Notes: generated by a model not told the origin, from the sequence alone. Positions 1-7,616 are shown, counted from the first letter of the stretch. The stretch: DNA of 20,242 bases from Bacillota bacterium (GCA_023412855.1 JAEZRJ010000055.1:1-20242); one strand, 5' to 3'. Program-made: numbers and translations.

Positions 1-767
1 AACAAGGAGGCCCATAGAATCTTCACCGGCTTCCACTGTCCGAATATGAGTACCGCCAGGGCTAAGAATCCATACCCCGATACCGTAGCGTTGAAGTTCG
101 TGGAAGTAGGCACTACGAATACCAGTCCCCCCAGGCCGCCCAATGCTCCTGACAAGACAACGCCGGCATACTGCATTCTATACACGTTGATACCAGCCGC
201 ATCCGCTGCCTGAGGATGCTCTCCGCAGGCACGAAGCCTGAGCCCGAACCTCGTCTTATACAGAACAAGCGCCGATATACCGAACACTACAAAGCCCAAA
301 TAAGTAGTGATATATGTGTTCTTGAAAAACAAATCGCCGATTACCGGTATATCTCCCAAAAGAGGCACCTTAGCAACACGGAAAGTATTGGAGAATTGAA
401 CCTGCTGTACGCCCTGAATAACCCTTGCCACGAAAATAGCGAAGGCAGGTGCAAAAAGGTTAAGAGCTGTACCGCTGATGGTCTGGTCCGCCTTCATATT
501 GATTGCGGCATAGGCATGAAATAACGCGAATATCGCCCCGGTCACCATAGATACGATAACGGCAATCAATAACTGCCCCTGCCCGCTCATACTGCCTCCC
601 GTCAAATTAAGAAAAAGGATTCCGGTAAATGCGCCCATCGTCATAATTCCTTCCAAAGCGATGTTGACAACGCCGCTCCTCTCGGAAAACATACCGCCCA
701 GAGCCACCACCAGAAGAGGGATCATAAAAAACATTGTCTGCTGGAAAATAAAATATACTACACTCAT
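1..767 (-). CDS. nupQ: Nucleoside-type ABC transporter permease, 3' end cut by window
   Basis: This is the second membrane subunit of the BMP/Nup-type importer, forming the inner-membrane channel with the permease encoded just upstream. About 255 codons are visible and the reading frame is still open at base 1, so the C-terminus is missing. It starts MSVVYFIFQQTMFFMIPLLVV and continues with GGMFSERSGVVNIALEG, a pattern typical of this permease family (YufQ/NupQ in Bacillus). Near the visible end it carries RACGEHPQAADAAGINVYR, another family hallmark. Several hydrophobic segments are separated by short loops. The start ATG overlaps the stop of the preceding permease as ATGA, so the two are translationally coupled. 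The family and reading frame are clear. Nucleoside specificity is inferred from the family only. Confidence 0.9.
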   Translation of the reverse strand, partial: MSVVYFIFQQTMFFMIPLLVVALGGMFSERSGVVNIALEGIMTMGAFTGILFLNLTGGSMSGQGQLLIAVIVSMVTGAIFALFHAYAAINMKADQTISGTALNLFAPAFAIFVARVIQGVQQVQFSNTFRVAKVPLLGDIPVIGDLFFKNTYITTYLGFVVFGISALVLYKTRFGLRLRACGEHPQAADAAGINVYRMQYAGVVLSGALGGLGGLVFVVPTSTNFNATVSGYGFLALAVLIFGQWKPVKILWASL

Positions 768-1867
768 TCTCCCTTACCTCCCTTTCTTTCACTCTTCGCT
801 TGTCTGCGTCGTGCAGTCTTAGCCATGAAGGATTTCACAATCAAAGCAAAGGCACTGAAATAAATGATAACGGCTACAATAATATCTATAATCTCCGTGG
901 AAAACTCATATAGCTGCAAATAAAAACCTCCCGCGGTCAGATAGGCGATAAAAATTCCCGCGAACAAAACACCGATAGGATGGCTGAGTCCCAACAGGGC
1001 TACTGAAATTCCAGTAAAGCCCTCTGATGCCAATACATCCACGACTTCGATATGTTTGCCGGTACCGGCCAAGTACAAAAGTCCTCCCGCAAGTCCCGAG
1101 ATCATACCAGCTATCATCATGGAGAAAACAATGCTCTTCTTTTCATCGATACCCGCATAACGGCTCGCTTCTCTGTTAAAACCAACTGCACGCAGTTCAA
1201 AACCGAAAGCAGTTTTGTTTAAAACAAGGTAAATAATTAATACGACCAAAATAGCGATTAAAATACCCCCATTTACACTGGAACCGGGAAATAACTTGTC
1301 CATTCCCATTTTGGGTATCTGAGCGCTTACCGCTACATTCTTAGACTCGTTCCGCATGCTGTTGAACAGCACCTTGTTTGCCTTTACGCTCCAATTGACC
1401 GCATACATGCCTATATAGTTCATCATAATGGAAGCAATTACTTCGTTTACGTTGAAAAATGCCTTCAACAAGCCGGGAACAACGCCCCATATCGCGCCGC
1501 ACACCGCACTGACCAGCACCGCCACAATCCAGTGCACGGACCCCAAAGAGGTGAATACAATACCTACATACACCGCGCCAAAAGCGCCTACAATAAACTG
1601 CCCCGGTGTTCCGATATTAAAAAGCCCGGTCTTAAATGCGAATCCCACGGATAAACCGGTAAGAATAATCGGCGTGGCATAATAGAATACCTGTCCCACT
1701 CCCTTAAGCCCATGAGTGAAGGCTCCCGTCAAAATGGTTAAAAACCCCGGAACTGCCTGGGAAGCATTACAAAACAGCAATACGATAAACCCGAACAAAA
1801 GTCCGATGGTAATTGCAAATACCGAAGATATCGGTCCGGTCAGATTTATATTTCTCTTCTTTTTCAT
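764..1867 (-). CDS. nupP: Nucleoside-type ABC transporter permease
   Basis: This is the first membrane subunit of the BMP/Nup-type ABC importer, 367 residues with many hydrophobic segments along its length. A basic N-terminus (MKKKRNINL) precedes a first membrane helix at about 13-35. The family motif GFAFKTGLFNIGTPGQF is clear around residues 74-90, and similar motifs occur in YufP/NupP and related simple-sugar/nucleoside permeases. The C-terminus is strongly basic (KTARRRQAKSERKGG) and should face the cytoplasm. The start shares one base with the stop of the ATPase gene (TAATG), and the end overlaps the next permease by ATGA. The three genes are therefore tightly coupled. The transported substrate is inferred as nucleosides from the company of a PnrA-type binding protein. 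Confidence 0.92.
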   Translation of the reverse strand: MKKKRNINLTGPISSVFAITIGLLFGFIVLLFCNASQAVPGFLTILTGAFTHGLKGVGQVFYYATPIILTGLSVGFAFKTGLFNIGTPGQFIVGAFGAVYVGIVFTSLGSVHWIVAVLVSAVCGAIWGVVPGLLKAFFNVNEVIASIMMNYIGMYAVNWSVKANKVLFNSMRNESKNVAVSAQIPKMGMDKLFPGSSVNGGILIAILVVLIIYLVLNKTAFGFELRAVGFNREASRYAGIDEKKSIVFSMMIAGMISGLAGGLLYLAGTGKHIEVVDVLASEGFTGISVALLGLSHPIGVLFAGIFIAYLTAGGFYLQLYEFSTEIIDIIVAVIIYFSAFALIVKSFMAKTARRRQAKSERKGGKGE

Positions 1868-3414
1868 TACATCCCCGCCTCCTCTTCTTTTACCTGCTTT
1901 TTAGAACCCGACATGTAAAGCCCCAATTCCTGAACCGTGATTTTCTTCGGATCCAGCTCTGCCACGATACTTCCTTCAAATATGACGAGAATCCTATCGC
2001 TCAGGTTCATAACTTCATCAAGCTCCAAAGAAACCAATAAAATTCCCGCGCCTTCATCTCTTTGCTTGACCAGCTGCTTATGGATATATTCTATTGCCCC
2101 AACATCCAGACCTCTTGTAGGCTGTACCGCCAAGAGCAAATCAGGACCTCGTCCAATTTCTCTGGCTACGATGGCCTTCTGCTGATTGCCTCCCGACATA
2201 CTTCTGACAATCGTTGCCGTTCCTTCTCCGCTTCGGATATCGTACTGTTCGATCAGCTTATCCGCATATTCATATATTTTCTCGTTCTTAAGGAAGCCGG
2301 CCGTTTGAAATTCCGGCTGAAAATATTGCTGTAAAATAAGGTTGTAAGCCAGATTATAATCAAGCACCAGACCGTGTTTATGTCTATCTTCCGGGATATG
2401 GGAAAGGCCGTGGGTATTTTTATAGCGAATGCTCTTGTTCGTCACTTCCTCGCCGTTTATCATCACCTTGCCTTCACTCATGCGTTCGATACCGGAAATC
2501 GCATAAACCAGCTCCGACTGACCGTTACCATCGATTCCGGCGATACACACGATTTCACCTTTGCGCACCTCAAAGCTCACATCGCTTACCAAGTCCTTCG
2601 TATGGCCTTCCTTTTGGGTCTTAACCGACAAACGCTCTACGGAAAGCACTACCTCCTTCGGCTTCGCAGGCTGCTTATCGATAGTCAGATTTACCTTACG
2701 CCCTACCATCATCTCGGACATCGTCTCCTTGTCCGTATCCGCCACATCGATAGTTCCTATATATTTGCCCCGGCGCAGCACCGTACAACGGTCCGCCACC
2801 GCTTTTATTTCATTTAATTTATGGGTAATGAAAAGGATTGATTTTCCTTCCTTCGTCAGATTTTTCATGATGATCATAAGCTCATCGATTTCCTGAGGAG
2901 TGAGTACCGCCGTAGGCTCGTCAAATATCATAATTTCATTATTGCGGTAAAGCATCTTCAGTATCTCCACCCTTTGCTGCATTCCCACCGTTATATCGGA
3001 AATAAGAGCATCAGGCTCGATGAACAGATTATATTTTTCGCTCAGCTCCACTACTTTCTTGCGGGCATCTTCCATGCGGAGGATACCACCCTTCACGGTC
3101 TCAATACCGAGCACGATATTTTGAAGCACCGTAAAATTATGCACTAATTTAAAGTGCTGATGTACCATACCAATTCCCAGGGCATTTGCATCCAACGGCC
3201 CCTTTATCTTAACCTCTTGCCCCTTTACCTTGATAGCCCCTTTTTCCGGCTGATACATACCGAAAAGCACGCTCATCAAGGTAGACTTTCCCGCACCGTT
3301 TTCTCCAAGCAGTGCGTGTATCTCGCCTTTTTTCAATTGCAGGGTAATATTGTCATTAGCAATAATCCCCGGAAACTCCTTCGTGATCCCCATCATCTCA
3401 ATTACATAGTCCAT
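1867..3414 (-). CDS. nupO: Nucleoside-type ABC transporter ATPase, two nucleotide-binding domains
   Basis: This is the ATP-hydrolysing subunit powering the two downstream permeases; it is cytoplasmic and membrane-associated. Two ABC domains are fused. The first has a Walker A GENGAGKST at about residues 37-45 of the chosen start, a Q-loop in VHQHF, a signature VGMQQR and a Walker B IMIFDEPT. The second has a degenerate Walker A (GIDGNGQSE), a clear SGGNQQK signature and LLLAVQPTRGLD, where Gln replaces the catalytic Glu. This asymmetry is normal for the RbsA/NupO type. The frame extends to an ATG at 3432, but that start has no spaced ribosome site. The ATG at 3414 sits 7 bases after GAGGG, so I chose it (515 residues). 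The gene follows a strong terminator after the binding-protein gene. Confidence 0.93.
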   Translation of the reverse strand: MDYVIEMMGITKEFPGIIANDNITLQLKKGEIHALLGENGAGKSTLMSVLFGMYQPEKGAIKVKGQEVKIKGPLDANALGIGMVHQHFKLVHNFTVLQNIVLGIETVKGGILRMEDARKKVVELSEKYNLFIEPDALISDITVGMQQRVEILKMLYRNNEIMIFDEPTAVLTPQEIDELMIIMKNLTKEGKSILFITHKLNEIKAVADRCTVLRRGKYIGTIDVADTDKETMSEMMVGRKVNLTIDKQPAKPKEVVLSVERLSVKTQKEGHTKDLVSDVSFEVRKGEIVCIAGIDGNGQSELVYAISGIERMSEGKVMINGEEVTNKSIRYKNTHGLSHIPEDRHKHGLVLDYNLAYNLILQQYFQPEFQTAGFLKNEKIYEYADKLIEQYDIRSGEGTATIVRSMSGGNQQKAIVAREIGRGPDLLLAVQPTRGLDVGAIEYIHKQLVKQRDEGAGILLVSLELDEVMNLSDRILVIFEGSIVAELDPKKITVQELGLYMSGSKKQVKEEEAGM

Positions 3415-3421
3415 ATGTTTT

Positions 3422-3426
3422 CCCTC
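3422..3426 (-). promoter_or_regulatory. Shine-Dalgarno that decides the ATPase start
   Basis: GAGGG lies 7 bases before the ATG at 3414. The alternative ATG at 3432 is preceded immediately by AGAAGGA with no spacer, which makes it a poor initiation site. Confidence 0.6.
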
Positions 3427-3482
3427 ATCCATTCCTTCTGAATATTTCTATCTAAAATCAGATTGTTCATATGGCCGGTCTA

Positions 3483-3496
3483 ACCAGTATACTGGT
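3483..3496. repeat. Perfect 14-bp palindrome between binding-protein and ATPase genes
   Basis: ACCAGTATACTGGT is identical on both strands. It lies just past the terminator hairpin in the direction of transcription and upstream of the ATPase start. It could be an operator or a small RNA fold. No regulator is recognisable in the window. Confidence 0.5.
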
Positions 3497-3498
3497 AG

Positions 3499-3531
3499 AA
3501 AAAGGGTGCTTATTCCGATAAGCACCCTTTT
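3499..3531 (-). terminator. Intrinsic terminator after the BMP lipoprotein gene
   Basis: A perfect 14-bp stem (AAAAGGGTGCTTAT pairing across a CGGA tetraloop) is followed by TTTTTC on the minus strand. It sits inside the transporter operon, between the binding-protein gene and the ATPase gene. It is probably a partial terminator that lowers expression of the ATPase and permeases relative to the lipoprotein. Confidence 0.88.
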
Positions 3532-3573
3532 GGCTATAACTTAAACTTCCTTTAAATATCCCAACACTTAAGT

Positions 3574-4740
3574 TTATTCAACAAAGGTAACCTTTGCCGA
3601 AGATAAAGTAAGGTCTGCTGTCGTAGTATCGGATACATCATTACTGATCGTAATGGAACCGTCTACAAGACTTGCAACAATTGCATCATAGTCGGCCTGT
3701 GTGAAGTTGGTAAATTTGGAAGTATCCATAGGAAGTCCGATACCGTCGTTCTCTGCGGAGAAAACAGTTGTGGAACCACCCGGGAAGCTGCCGTCATAGA
3801 AAGCCTTGATTCCGTCATATACGGAAACGGAAAGCTTCTTCATAGCAGAAGAGATTACCGTGTCGGATTCATAAGACTGATCTACGTCAACGCCGATTAC
3901 TTTTGCATTAGCTTCCTCTGCCGCTGCCATTACGGAGTTACCTACCGCACCGCCGCAGCCGAAGATAACTTCAGTTCCGTTCTGGTACCAGGAAGCTGCC
4001 ATAGCCTGTGCTTCCGGAGTAGCTGCGAACGCGCCCGTATAATGATACATAATGTCTACCTTAACACCCAACTCTGTAGCAGCCGCATCAGCACCCTGAA
4101 CGAAGCCATAACCATAACGAACTACTGCCGGAACAGCCATACCACCCATGAAACCGAGCTTCGTCATTCCGTCCTTTACAGCCGCATAGCCTGCCAGATA
4201 ACCCGGCTGGTCTTCCTGGAATAAAATAGCCATAGTGTTGCTTGCTGTCACGTAGTCTGAGTAATCCTCATTGTGAGGTTCACCATCCAACAGAATAAAG
4301 GTTACATCGGGATACTGCTCCTGCGCTATGTACACAGGTGTTTCAAATAAATATCCGGGACATACAATAAGTTTCGCTCCGCCCTCGATTGCGAGGCCGA
4401 TGGTCTCTACATAGGAATCTGTGGTAGCTTCCTGAGGCTGATAATACTTGTAGGTAATGCCCGCTTCCTCTGCATATTGGGTAAGACCTTCCCATGCGCC
4501 CTGATTGAAGGACTTGTCATCAATCGTTCCAAGGTCTGTTACCAATGCGAGTTCATAACCGCCTGCCGATTCCTCGGTTGCAGTTTCTGTCGTTTCTTCG
4601 GTCACTTCTGCCGGCTCTGTAGTTTCTGCCGTCTCAGTCGTCTCCGATTCAGCCGCAGGGGCTGTCTGAGTACTTCCGCATCCAGCTAACGAAAGAACCA
4701 TTGCTCCCGTAAGAAGCATAGCCAATACTTTCTTCTTCAT
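3574..4740 (-). CDS. nupN: BMP/PnrA-family substrate-binding lipoprotein
   Basis: This is the extracytoplasmic substrate receptor of the adjacent ABC importer. Family members related to PnrA/BmpA bind purine or other nucleosides and deliver them to the permeases. The protein is 388 residues. A lipoprotein signal MKKKVLAMLLTGAMVLSLAGC places the lipidated cysteine at residue 21. A low-complexity Thr/Glu linker follows at about 25-60, and the mature domain begins near YELALVTDLGTIDDKSFNQG, the conserved opening of BMP proteins. FILLDGEPH and FGCGGAVGNSVMAAA fit the same fold. The start is supported by AAGGAGG about 11 bases upstream. The gene has its own likely promoter at 4794-4823 and is followed by a strong terminator. 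Exact nucleoside preference cannot be read from the sequence. Confidence 0.94.
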   Translation of the reverse strand: MKKKVLAMLLTGAMVLSLAGCGSTQTAPAAESETTETAETTEPAEVTEETTETATEESAGGYELALVTDLGTIDDKSFNQGAWEGLTQYAEEAGITYKYYQPQEATTDSYVETIGLAIEGGAKLIVCPGYLFETPVYIAQEQYPDVTFILLDGEPHNEDYSDYVTASNTMAILFQEDQPGYLAGYAAVKDGMTKLGFMGGMAVPAVVRYGYGFVQGADAAATELGVKVDIMYHYTGAFAATPEAQAMAASWYQNGTEVIFGCGGAVGNSVMAAAEEANAKVIGVDVDQSYESDTVISSAMKKLSVSVYDGIKAFYDGSFPGGSTTVFSAENDGIGLPMDTSKFTNFTQADYDAIVASLVDGSITISNDVSDTTTADLTLSSAKVTFVE

Positions 4741-4793
4741 AATAAAACTTTCCTCCTTGTTTTTGAAATATATTTTATTATTTCAATACAAAT

Positions 4794-4823
4794 ATTTTAA
4801 CATGCTTTACATGGCAACGTCAA
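4794..4823 (-). promoter_or_regulatory. Predicted sigma-A type promoter of the nucleoside importer operon
   Basis: On the minus strand, TTGACG (4818-4823) and TAAAAT (4794-4799) are 18 bases apart; TTAAAA would give 17. The pair lies about 55 bases upstream of the lipoprotein start in an AT-rich stretch. This is pattern matching only. Confidence 0.6.
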
Positions 4824-4884
4824 TGAGAGCTTAGGCTTATTTAAGCAGTTTCTTAATTAATGTTCACTCCGTTCTCAGCAACGC

Positions 4885-4925
4885 ATGATTTCTGCAATGC
4901 AAAAATTTTGCATTGCAGAAATCAT
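4885..4925. repeat. 41-bp palindrome with 20-bp perfect arms after the DUF47 gene
   Basis: Two perfectly complementary 20-base arms (4885-4904 and 4906-4925) flank a single base. Each arm contains TTTCTGCAATGCAAAA or its complement. It begins 17 bases after the DUF47 stop codon. It would form a very stable RNA hairpin in the 3' end of the phosphate transporter transcript. There is no U-run after it on either strand, so it is not a textbook intrinsic terminator. It may end or protect the transcript, or be a repeat-type element. Confidence 0.85.
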
Positions 4926-4941
4926 CTCTTAAATCACGTTC

Positions 4942-5565
4942 TTACGTATTGGCAATAATAATTGCTTCTACCGCATCCGCTAAATCCTCACAGCAGTCGC
5001 ATACCGTTTCGAAAGAACGATAAATCTCTCTCCAAGCCATTACCGTATAAGGATCCGCGTTCTCTATGGAAAGCGTTCTTATGTCTTGGATATAAAGATC
5101 GTCACCCTTCTCCTCCAGACGGTTGAGTTCAATAATATGATTCATGATTTTTTGGGATTTCTTATAATCGTGCAACTCTCCCAAAAGGCCCTCTGCAGCA
5201 TCGCAGCAGCTGGAAATAAGCTCTGCGAAGGGAACCACGTCCGGTCTCAGTTCCTTAATATTCCATGTATATAAATTGATAATGATATCTTCGATGGAAT
5301 CTGTCACGTTGTCGATACAATTGCTTATCTTTACGATATCGTCACGATCGATGGGAGTTATGAATGCCTTAACGATTTCCCTCGTCATCTCGTGCTTCTT
5401 CGAATCACCCATATGCTCAATCTCATGAATCGCAGCTACATCCTCTTCAATAACGCTGTGATTATAATTTTTTATAATGTCCTGCAGCTTATCGGCCGCC
5501 ATTTTAGAAACGCGGATACTCTCCAAAAAATTTTGAAAATAAAAACTGTCTTTTGCCTTTGCCAC
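4942..5565 (-). CDS. DUF47/PhoU-like protein, partner of the phosphate transporter
   Basis: This is a small all-helical cytoplasmic protein of the DUF47 (PhoU-like, TIGR00153-type) family. Members are very often encoded beside Pit phosphate transporters and are thought to control or assist them. The body is highly charged and helical, with EIEHMGDSKKHEMTREIVKAFITPIDRDDIVKI-type sequence in its first half; PIDRDDI is a typical family motif. The frame can be extended to a TTG at 5589, but AGGAGG lies 7 bases before a GTG at 5565 and well inside the extended frame. I therefore start at the GTG (207 residues). The gene follows the pit stop codon by 20 bases, so the two form an operon. Its mechanistic role is inferred from the family. 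Confidence 0.9.
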   Translation of the reverse strand: MAKAKDSFYFQNFLESIRVSKMAADKLQDIIKNYNHSVIEEDVAAIHEIEHMGDSKKHEMTREIVKAFITPIDRDDIVKISNCIDNVTDSIEDIIINLYTWNIKELRPDVVPFAELISSCCDAAEGLLGELHDYKKSQKIMNHIIELNRLEEKGDDLYIQDIRTLSIENADPYTVMAWREIYRSFETVCDCCEDLADAVEAIIIANT

Positions 5566-5572
5566 TTTAAAT

Positions 5573-5578
5573 CCTCCT
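5573..5578 (-). promoter_or_regulatory. Shine-Dalgarno that decides the DUF47 GTG start
   Basis: A full AGGAGG lies 7 bases before GTG at 5565. It falls inside the longer TTG-started frame, which argues against that longer form. Confidence 0.75.
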
Positions 5579-5585
5579 TTTGTAA

Positions 5586-6632
5586 TCAACCGAACAAACT
5601 AAAAATTTTCACTGCTACATATGCGATAAGACCGCACCCCGGGAATGTCAGTATCCATGTGAATACCATCTCTTTCACCACTCCCAGATTAATTGCCGAT
5701 AGCCTCTGCGTAGCACCTACGCCCATGATTGAAGTAGTCTTCGTATGAGTGGTACTGACCGGAATACCGGTGAGCGATGCCACCAGCAAAGAAAGAGCTG
5801 CGCCCAAATCAGCGGAAAAACCTTGATAGGTATTCAACTTCACCATATCCATACCTACCGACTTTATAATCTTATAGCCTCCAAGAGAGGTCCCAAGCGC
5901 CATTAATGAAGAACAAAGTATCATCATCCAGATAGGAAGCTGTACGTTTCCCGTAGTCTCATTTCCGTTTGCCAGAAAAATACCGAGCATCAATACTCCC
6001 ATAAATTTCTGACCGTCCTGTGCGCCATGCATGAACGACATAGCTGCTCCTCCGAATACCTGCGCCCCCTGAAAGAAACCTACTGTCTTTCTTCTATCCG
6101 CATTCCGGAACAAGAACTCTGTCAGCTTCGTGCATAGAAAACCGCTGAAAAATCCAAGCATGGTAGAAAGAACAAGTCCATAAATAACCTTCATCCATTC
6201 GGAGCCGTTAATGCCGCCGATCCCGCCGTGCAGTGCGATGGCAGCTCCCGATAAACCGGCAATCAATGCATGACTTTCGCTGGTCGGTATTCCGAAATAC
6301 CATGCTGTTACAGCCCAAAGGATAATGGCAAATAGTGAAGCACACAGAGCAAGAATGGCCTCGTCCGTAGCTCCGTCGAAATTAACCATGTTTTTAATCG
6401 TCATGGCCACCGTGGAATTAATGAGTGTCATAACAAATACTCCGCAAAAATTAAACACCGCGGACATCATAATCGCTGCCCGGGGAGGTATGGCGCGTGT
6501 CGCGATACATGTTGCGATTGCGTTCGGAGCATCTGTCCATCCGTTTACAAATACCACACCGCAGGTTAAAAGAACGGTAATCAAAAGAATGGGATTTTGT
6601 ACGACCTGCGAAATGAAGTCAACAATGTTCAT
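5586..6632 (-). CDS. pit: Pit-type inorganic phosphate transporter
   Basis: This is a low-affinity phosphate permease of the PiT family (ion-coupled, inner membrane), 348 residues with about ten hydrophobic segments. It shows the internal duplication of the family. The N-terminal half has GWTDAPNA at residues 31-38, the counterpart of the GANDVANA signature. This is followed by GIPTSESHALIAGLSGAA. The second half has the matching SFMHGAQDGQK and GIPVSTTHTKTTSIMGVG. The frame extends to an ATG at 6686, but AAGGAG lies 7 bases before the ATG at 6632, and MNIVDFISQ is a normal N-terminus for the family. It is followed after 20 bases by its DUF47 partner. A likely promoter lies at 6737-6765. Transport of phosphate rather than another anion is a family inference. 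Confidence 0.93.
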   Translation of the reverse strand: MNIVDFISQVVQNPILLITVLLTCGVVFVNGWTDAPNAIATCIATRAIPPRAAIMMSAVFNFCGVFVMTLINSTVAMTIKNMVNFDGATDEAILALCASLFAIILWAVTAWYFGIPTSESHALIAGLSGAAIALHGGIGGINGSEWMKVIYGLVLSTMLGFFSGFLCTKLTEFLFRNADRRKTVGFFQGAQVFGGAAMSFMHGAQDGQKFMGVLMLGIFLANGNETTGNVQLPIWMMILCSSLMALGTSLGGYKIIKSVGMDMVKLNTYQGFSADLGAALSLLVASLTGIPVSTTHTKTTSIMGVGATQRLSAINLGVVKEMVFTWILTFPGCGLIAYVAVKIFSLFG

Positions 6633-6639
6633 ATTACTT

Positions 6640-6645
6640 CTCCTT
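6640..6645 (-). promoter_or_regulatory. Shine-Dalgarno that decides the pit start
   Basis: AAGGAG is placed 7 bases before the ATG at 6632. The upstream ATG at 6686 lacks a comparable site. Confidence 0.65.
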
Positions 6646-6736
6646 ATCATGCTGTATATGTTGTTATAATTCCCCTGAACAAGCATACAATATTCAGCAA
6701 AAAAACTACTGCCGAAATCAAAGTACCACGTTTACT

Positions 6737-6765
6737 AGAATATCACAAGCCGGCAAATGTATCAA
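6737..6765 (-). promoter_or_regulatory. Predicted extended -10 promoter of the pit-DUF47 operon
   Basis: On the minus strand TTGATA (6760-6765) and TATTCT (6737-6742) are separated by exactly 17 bases, and TGA directly precedes the -10, giving an extended -10 TGn motif. It lies about 105 bases before the pit start. A second, weaker pair (TTGAAC and TAAAAT, 16 apart) lies further upstream. Confidence 0.5.
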
Positions 6766-6852
6766 CAAAATATTCAAAATTCGGCTAATTAAATCCAGAA
6801 TTTTATGCTCTATTTCCTATGGTTCAACTTCGACAAACGACTAAAATGAAGC

Positions 6853-6900
6853 AAAAGCACCGCCATATCTTAGATATCGTAACCTCTGGCGATGCTTTTT
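6853..6900 (-). terminator. Terminator of the glycan-utilisation operon
   Basis: Arms 6853-6865 and 6887-6899 form a 13-bp stem rich in GC at its centre (GCATCGCCA with TGGCGGTGC) and flanked by A and T runs. In minus-strand RNA the only imperfect pair is a G-U wobble. In plus-strand RNA the same position is an A-C mismatch, so the fold favours minus-strand transcription. It begins about 20 bases after the isomerase stop codon. Confidence 0.8.
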
Positions 6901-6920
6901 ACATTTTATCAATATTTTAT

Positions 6921-7601
6921 TTATCTCGCTTCGGGATATTCGTTGCAAAGAAGTCTGTAAGGAGCTTCATCCTCTTCAATAGCCGGAAAACGCCCTACCG
7001 GAGGATTAAATCTGTTATCCGTATTGTCATCGTTGCACATTGACACTTCTCCGATCAAAACATCCCCGGTTCCAGGCTTTACATCGAAGTCGTGATATTG
7101 GTGAGGCCAAAGCGTGATGCTTTCTCCGGGCTTAAGTTCCACACCGGTTCCCGCGGGAACATAGTAGGAGCGTCCGTCGGAGTTTACGCATACGTCAGTA
7201 TCTGAAAGATCCTCCTTGTCATCGCTGTTGTACACATGAATAATGAGGATGCCTCCGCCTCTGTTAATAATATCCTCCGATTTCTTCCAATGGAAGTGCA
7301 TAGGGGAATGCTGGCCCTCCTTGAGCATCAGCAGTTTCTCCGCATACACCTTTTTATATTTCGGATTATCCTGTCCGCCGTTCCTTAGCGTAATCAGAGC
7401 GAATCCTACTTTTTCCCAATTACCGAGACCGTAATCCGTTATATCCCAGCCCAGCATATTGTCCCTTATTTCATCATACTCATGTCCCTTTTCCTTCCAC
7501 TCCTCAGGAGTCCAGTCACAAAAGGGCGGAAGATGAAATCCGTTTTCTTTTACGAGCTTTTCCATCTCTTTGATGCGCTGATTGATTTCCGAACGTTTCA
7601 T
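6921..7601 (-). CDS. D-lyxose/D-mannose isomerase family (cupin) protein
   Basis: This is a cupin-fold aldose-ketose isomerase of the D-lyxose isomerase family. Characterised members interconvert D-lyxose and D-xylulose and several also interconvert D-mannose and D-fructose, using a divalent metal. The family blocks are plain: GWDITDYGLGNW, then MHFHWKKSEDIINRGGG with the metal-binding pattern H102-x-H104...E109, then LWPHQYHDF supplying H170, and a C-terminal NRFNPPVGRFPAIEEDE. With the start at 7601 it has 226 residues, the usual family length; a longer TTG-started frame to 7649 is unlikely because GGAGG lies 10 bases before the ATG at 7601. It is the last gene of the mannosidase operon, 44 bases after the GH2 gene. 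In that setting it most likely converts released mannose to fructose. This physiological role is inference. Confidence 0.88.
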   Translation of the reverse strand: MKRSEINQRIKEMEKLVKENGFHLPPFCDWTPEEWKEKGHEYDEIRDNMLGWDITDYGLGNWEKVGFALITLRNGGQDNPKYKKVYAEKLLMLKEGQHSPMHFHWKKSEDIINRGGGILIIHVYNSDDKEDLSDTDVCVNSDGRSYYVPAGTGVELKPGESITLWPHQYHDFDVKPGTGDVLIGEVSMCNDDNTDNRFNPPVGRFPAIEEDEAPYRLLCNEYPEAR

Positions 7602-7611
7602 ACCTTTCTTT

Positions 7612-7616
7612 CCTCC
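7612..7616 (-). promoter_or_regulatory. Shine-Dalgarno that decides the isomerase start
   Basis: GGAGG stands 10 bases before the ATG at 7601, inside the longer frame that would begin with TTG at 7649. Confidence 0.6.

Noticed and set aside
607..792. Short minus-strand frame starting MKEREVRENECS
   Set aside because: It is out of frame with the truncated permease (1-767), which shows family motifs and an ATGA coupling to the upstream gene.
1867..3414. Second ABC domain with Gln for the catalytic Glu and a degenerate Walker A, suggesting a damaged ATPase
   Set aside because: This asymmetry is standard in RbsA/NupO-type fused ATPases; the first domain is intact.
4100..4740. Thr/Glu-rich stretch in the BMP lipoprotein as a possible repeat domain
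   Set aside because: It is short low-complexity sequence right after the lipidated cysteine, as usual for linkers in clostridial lipoproteins.
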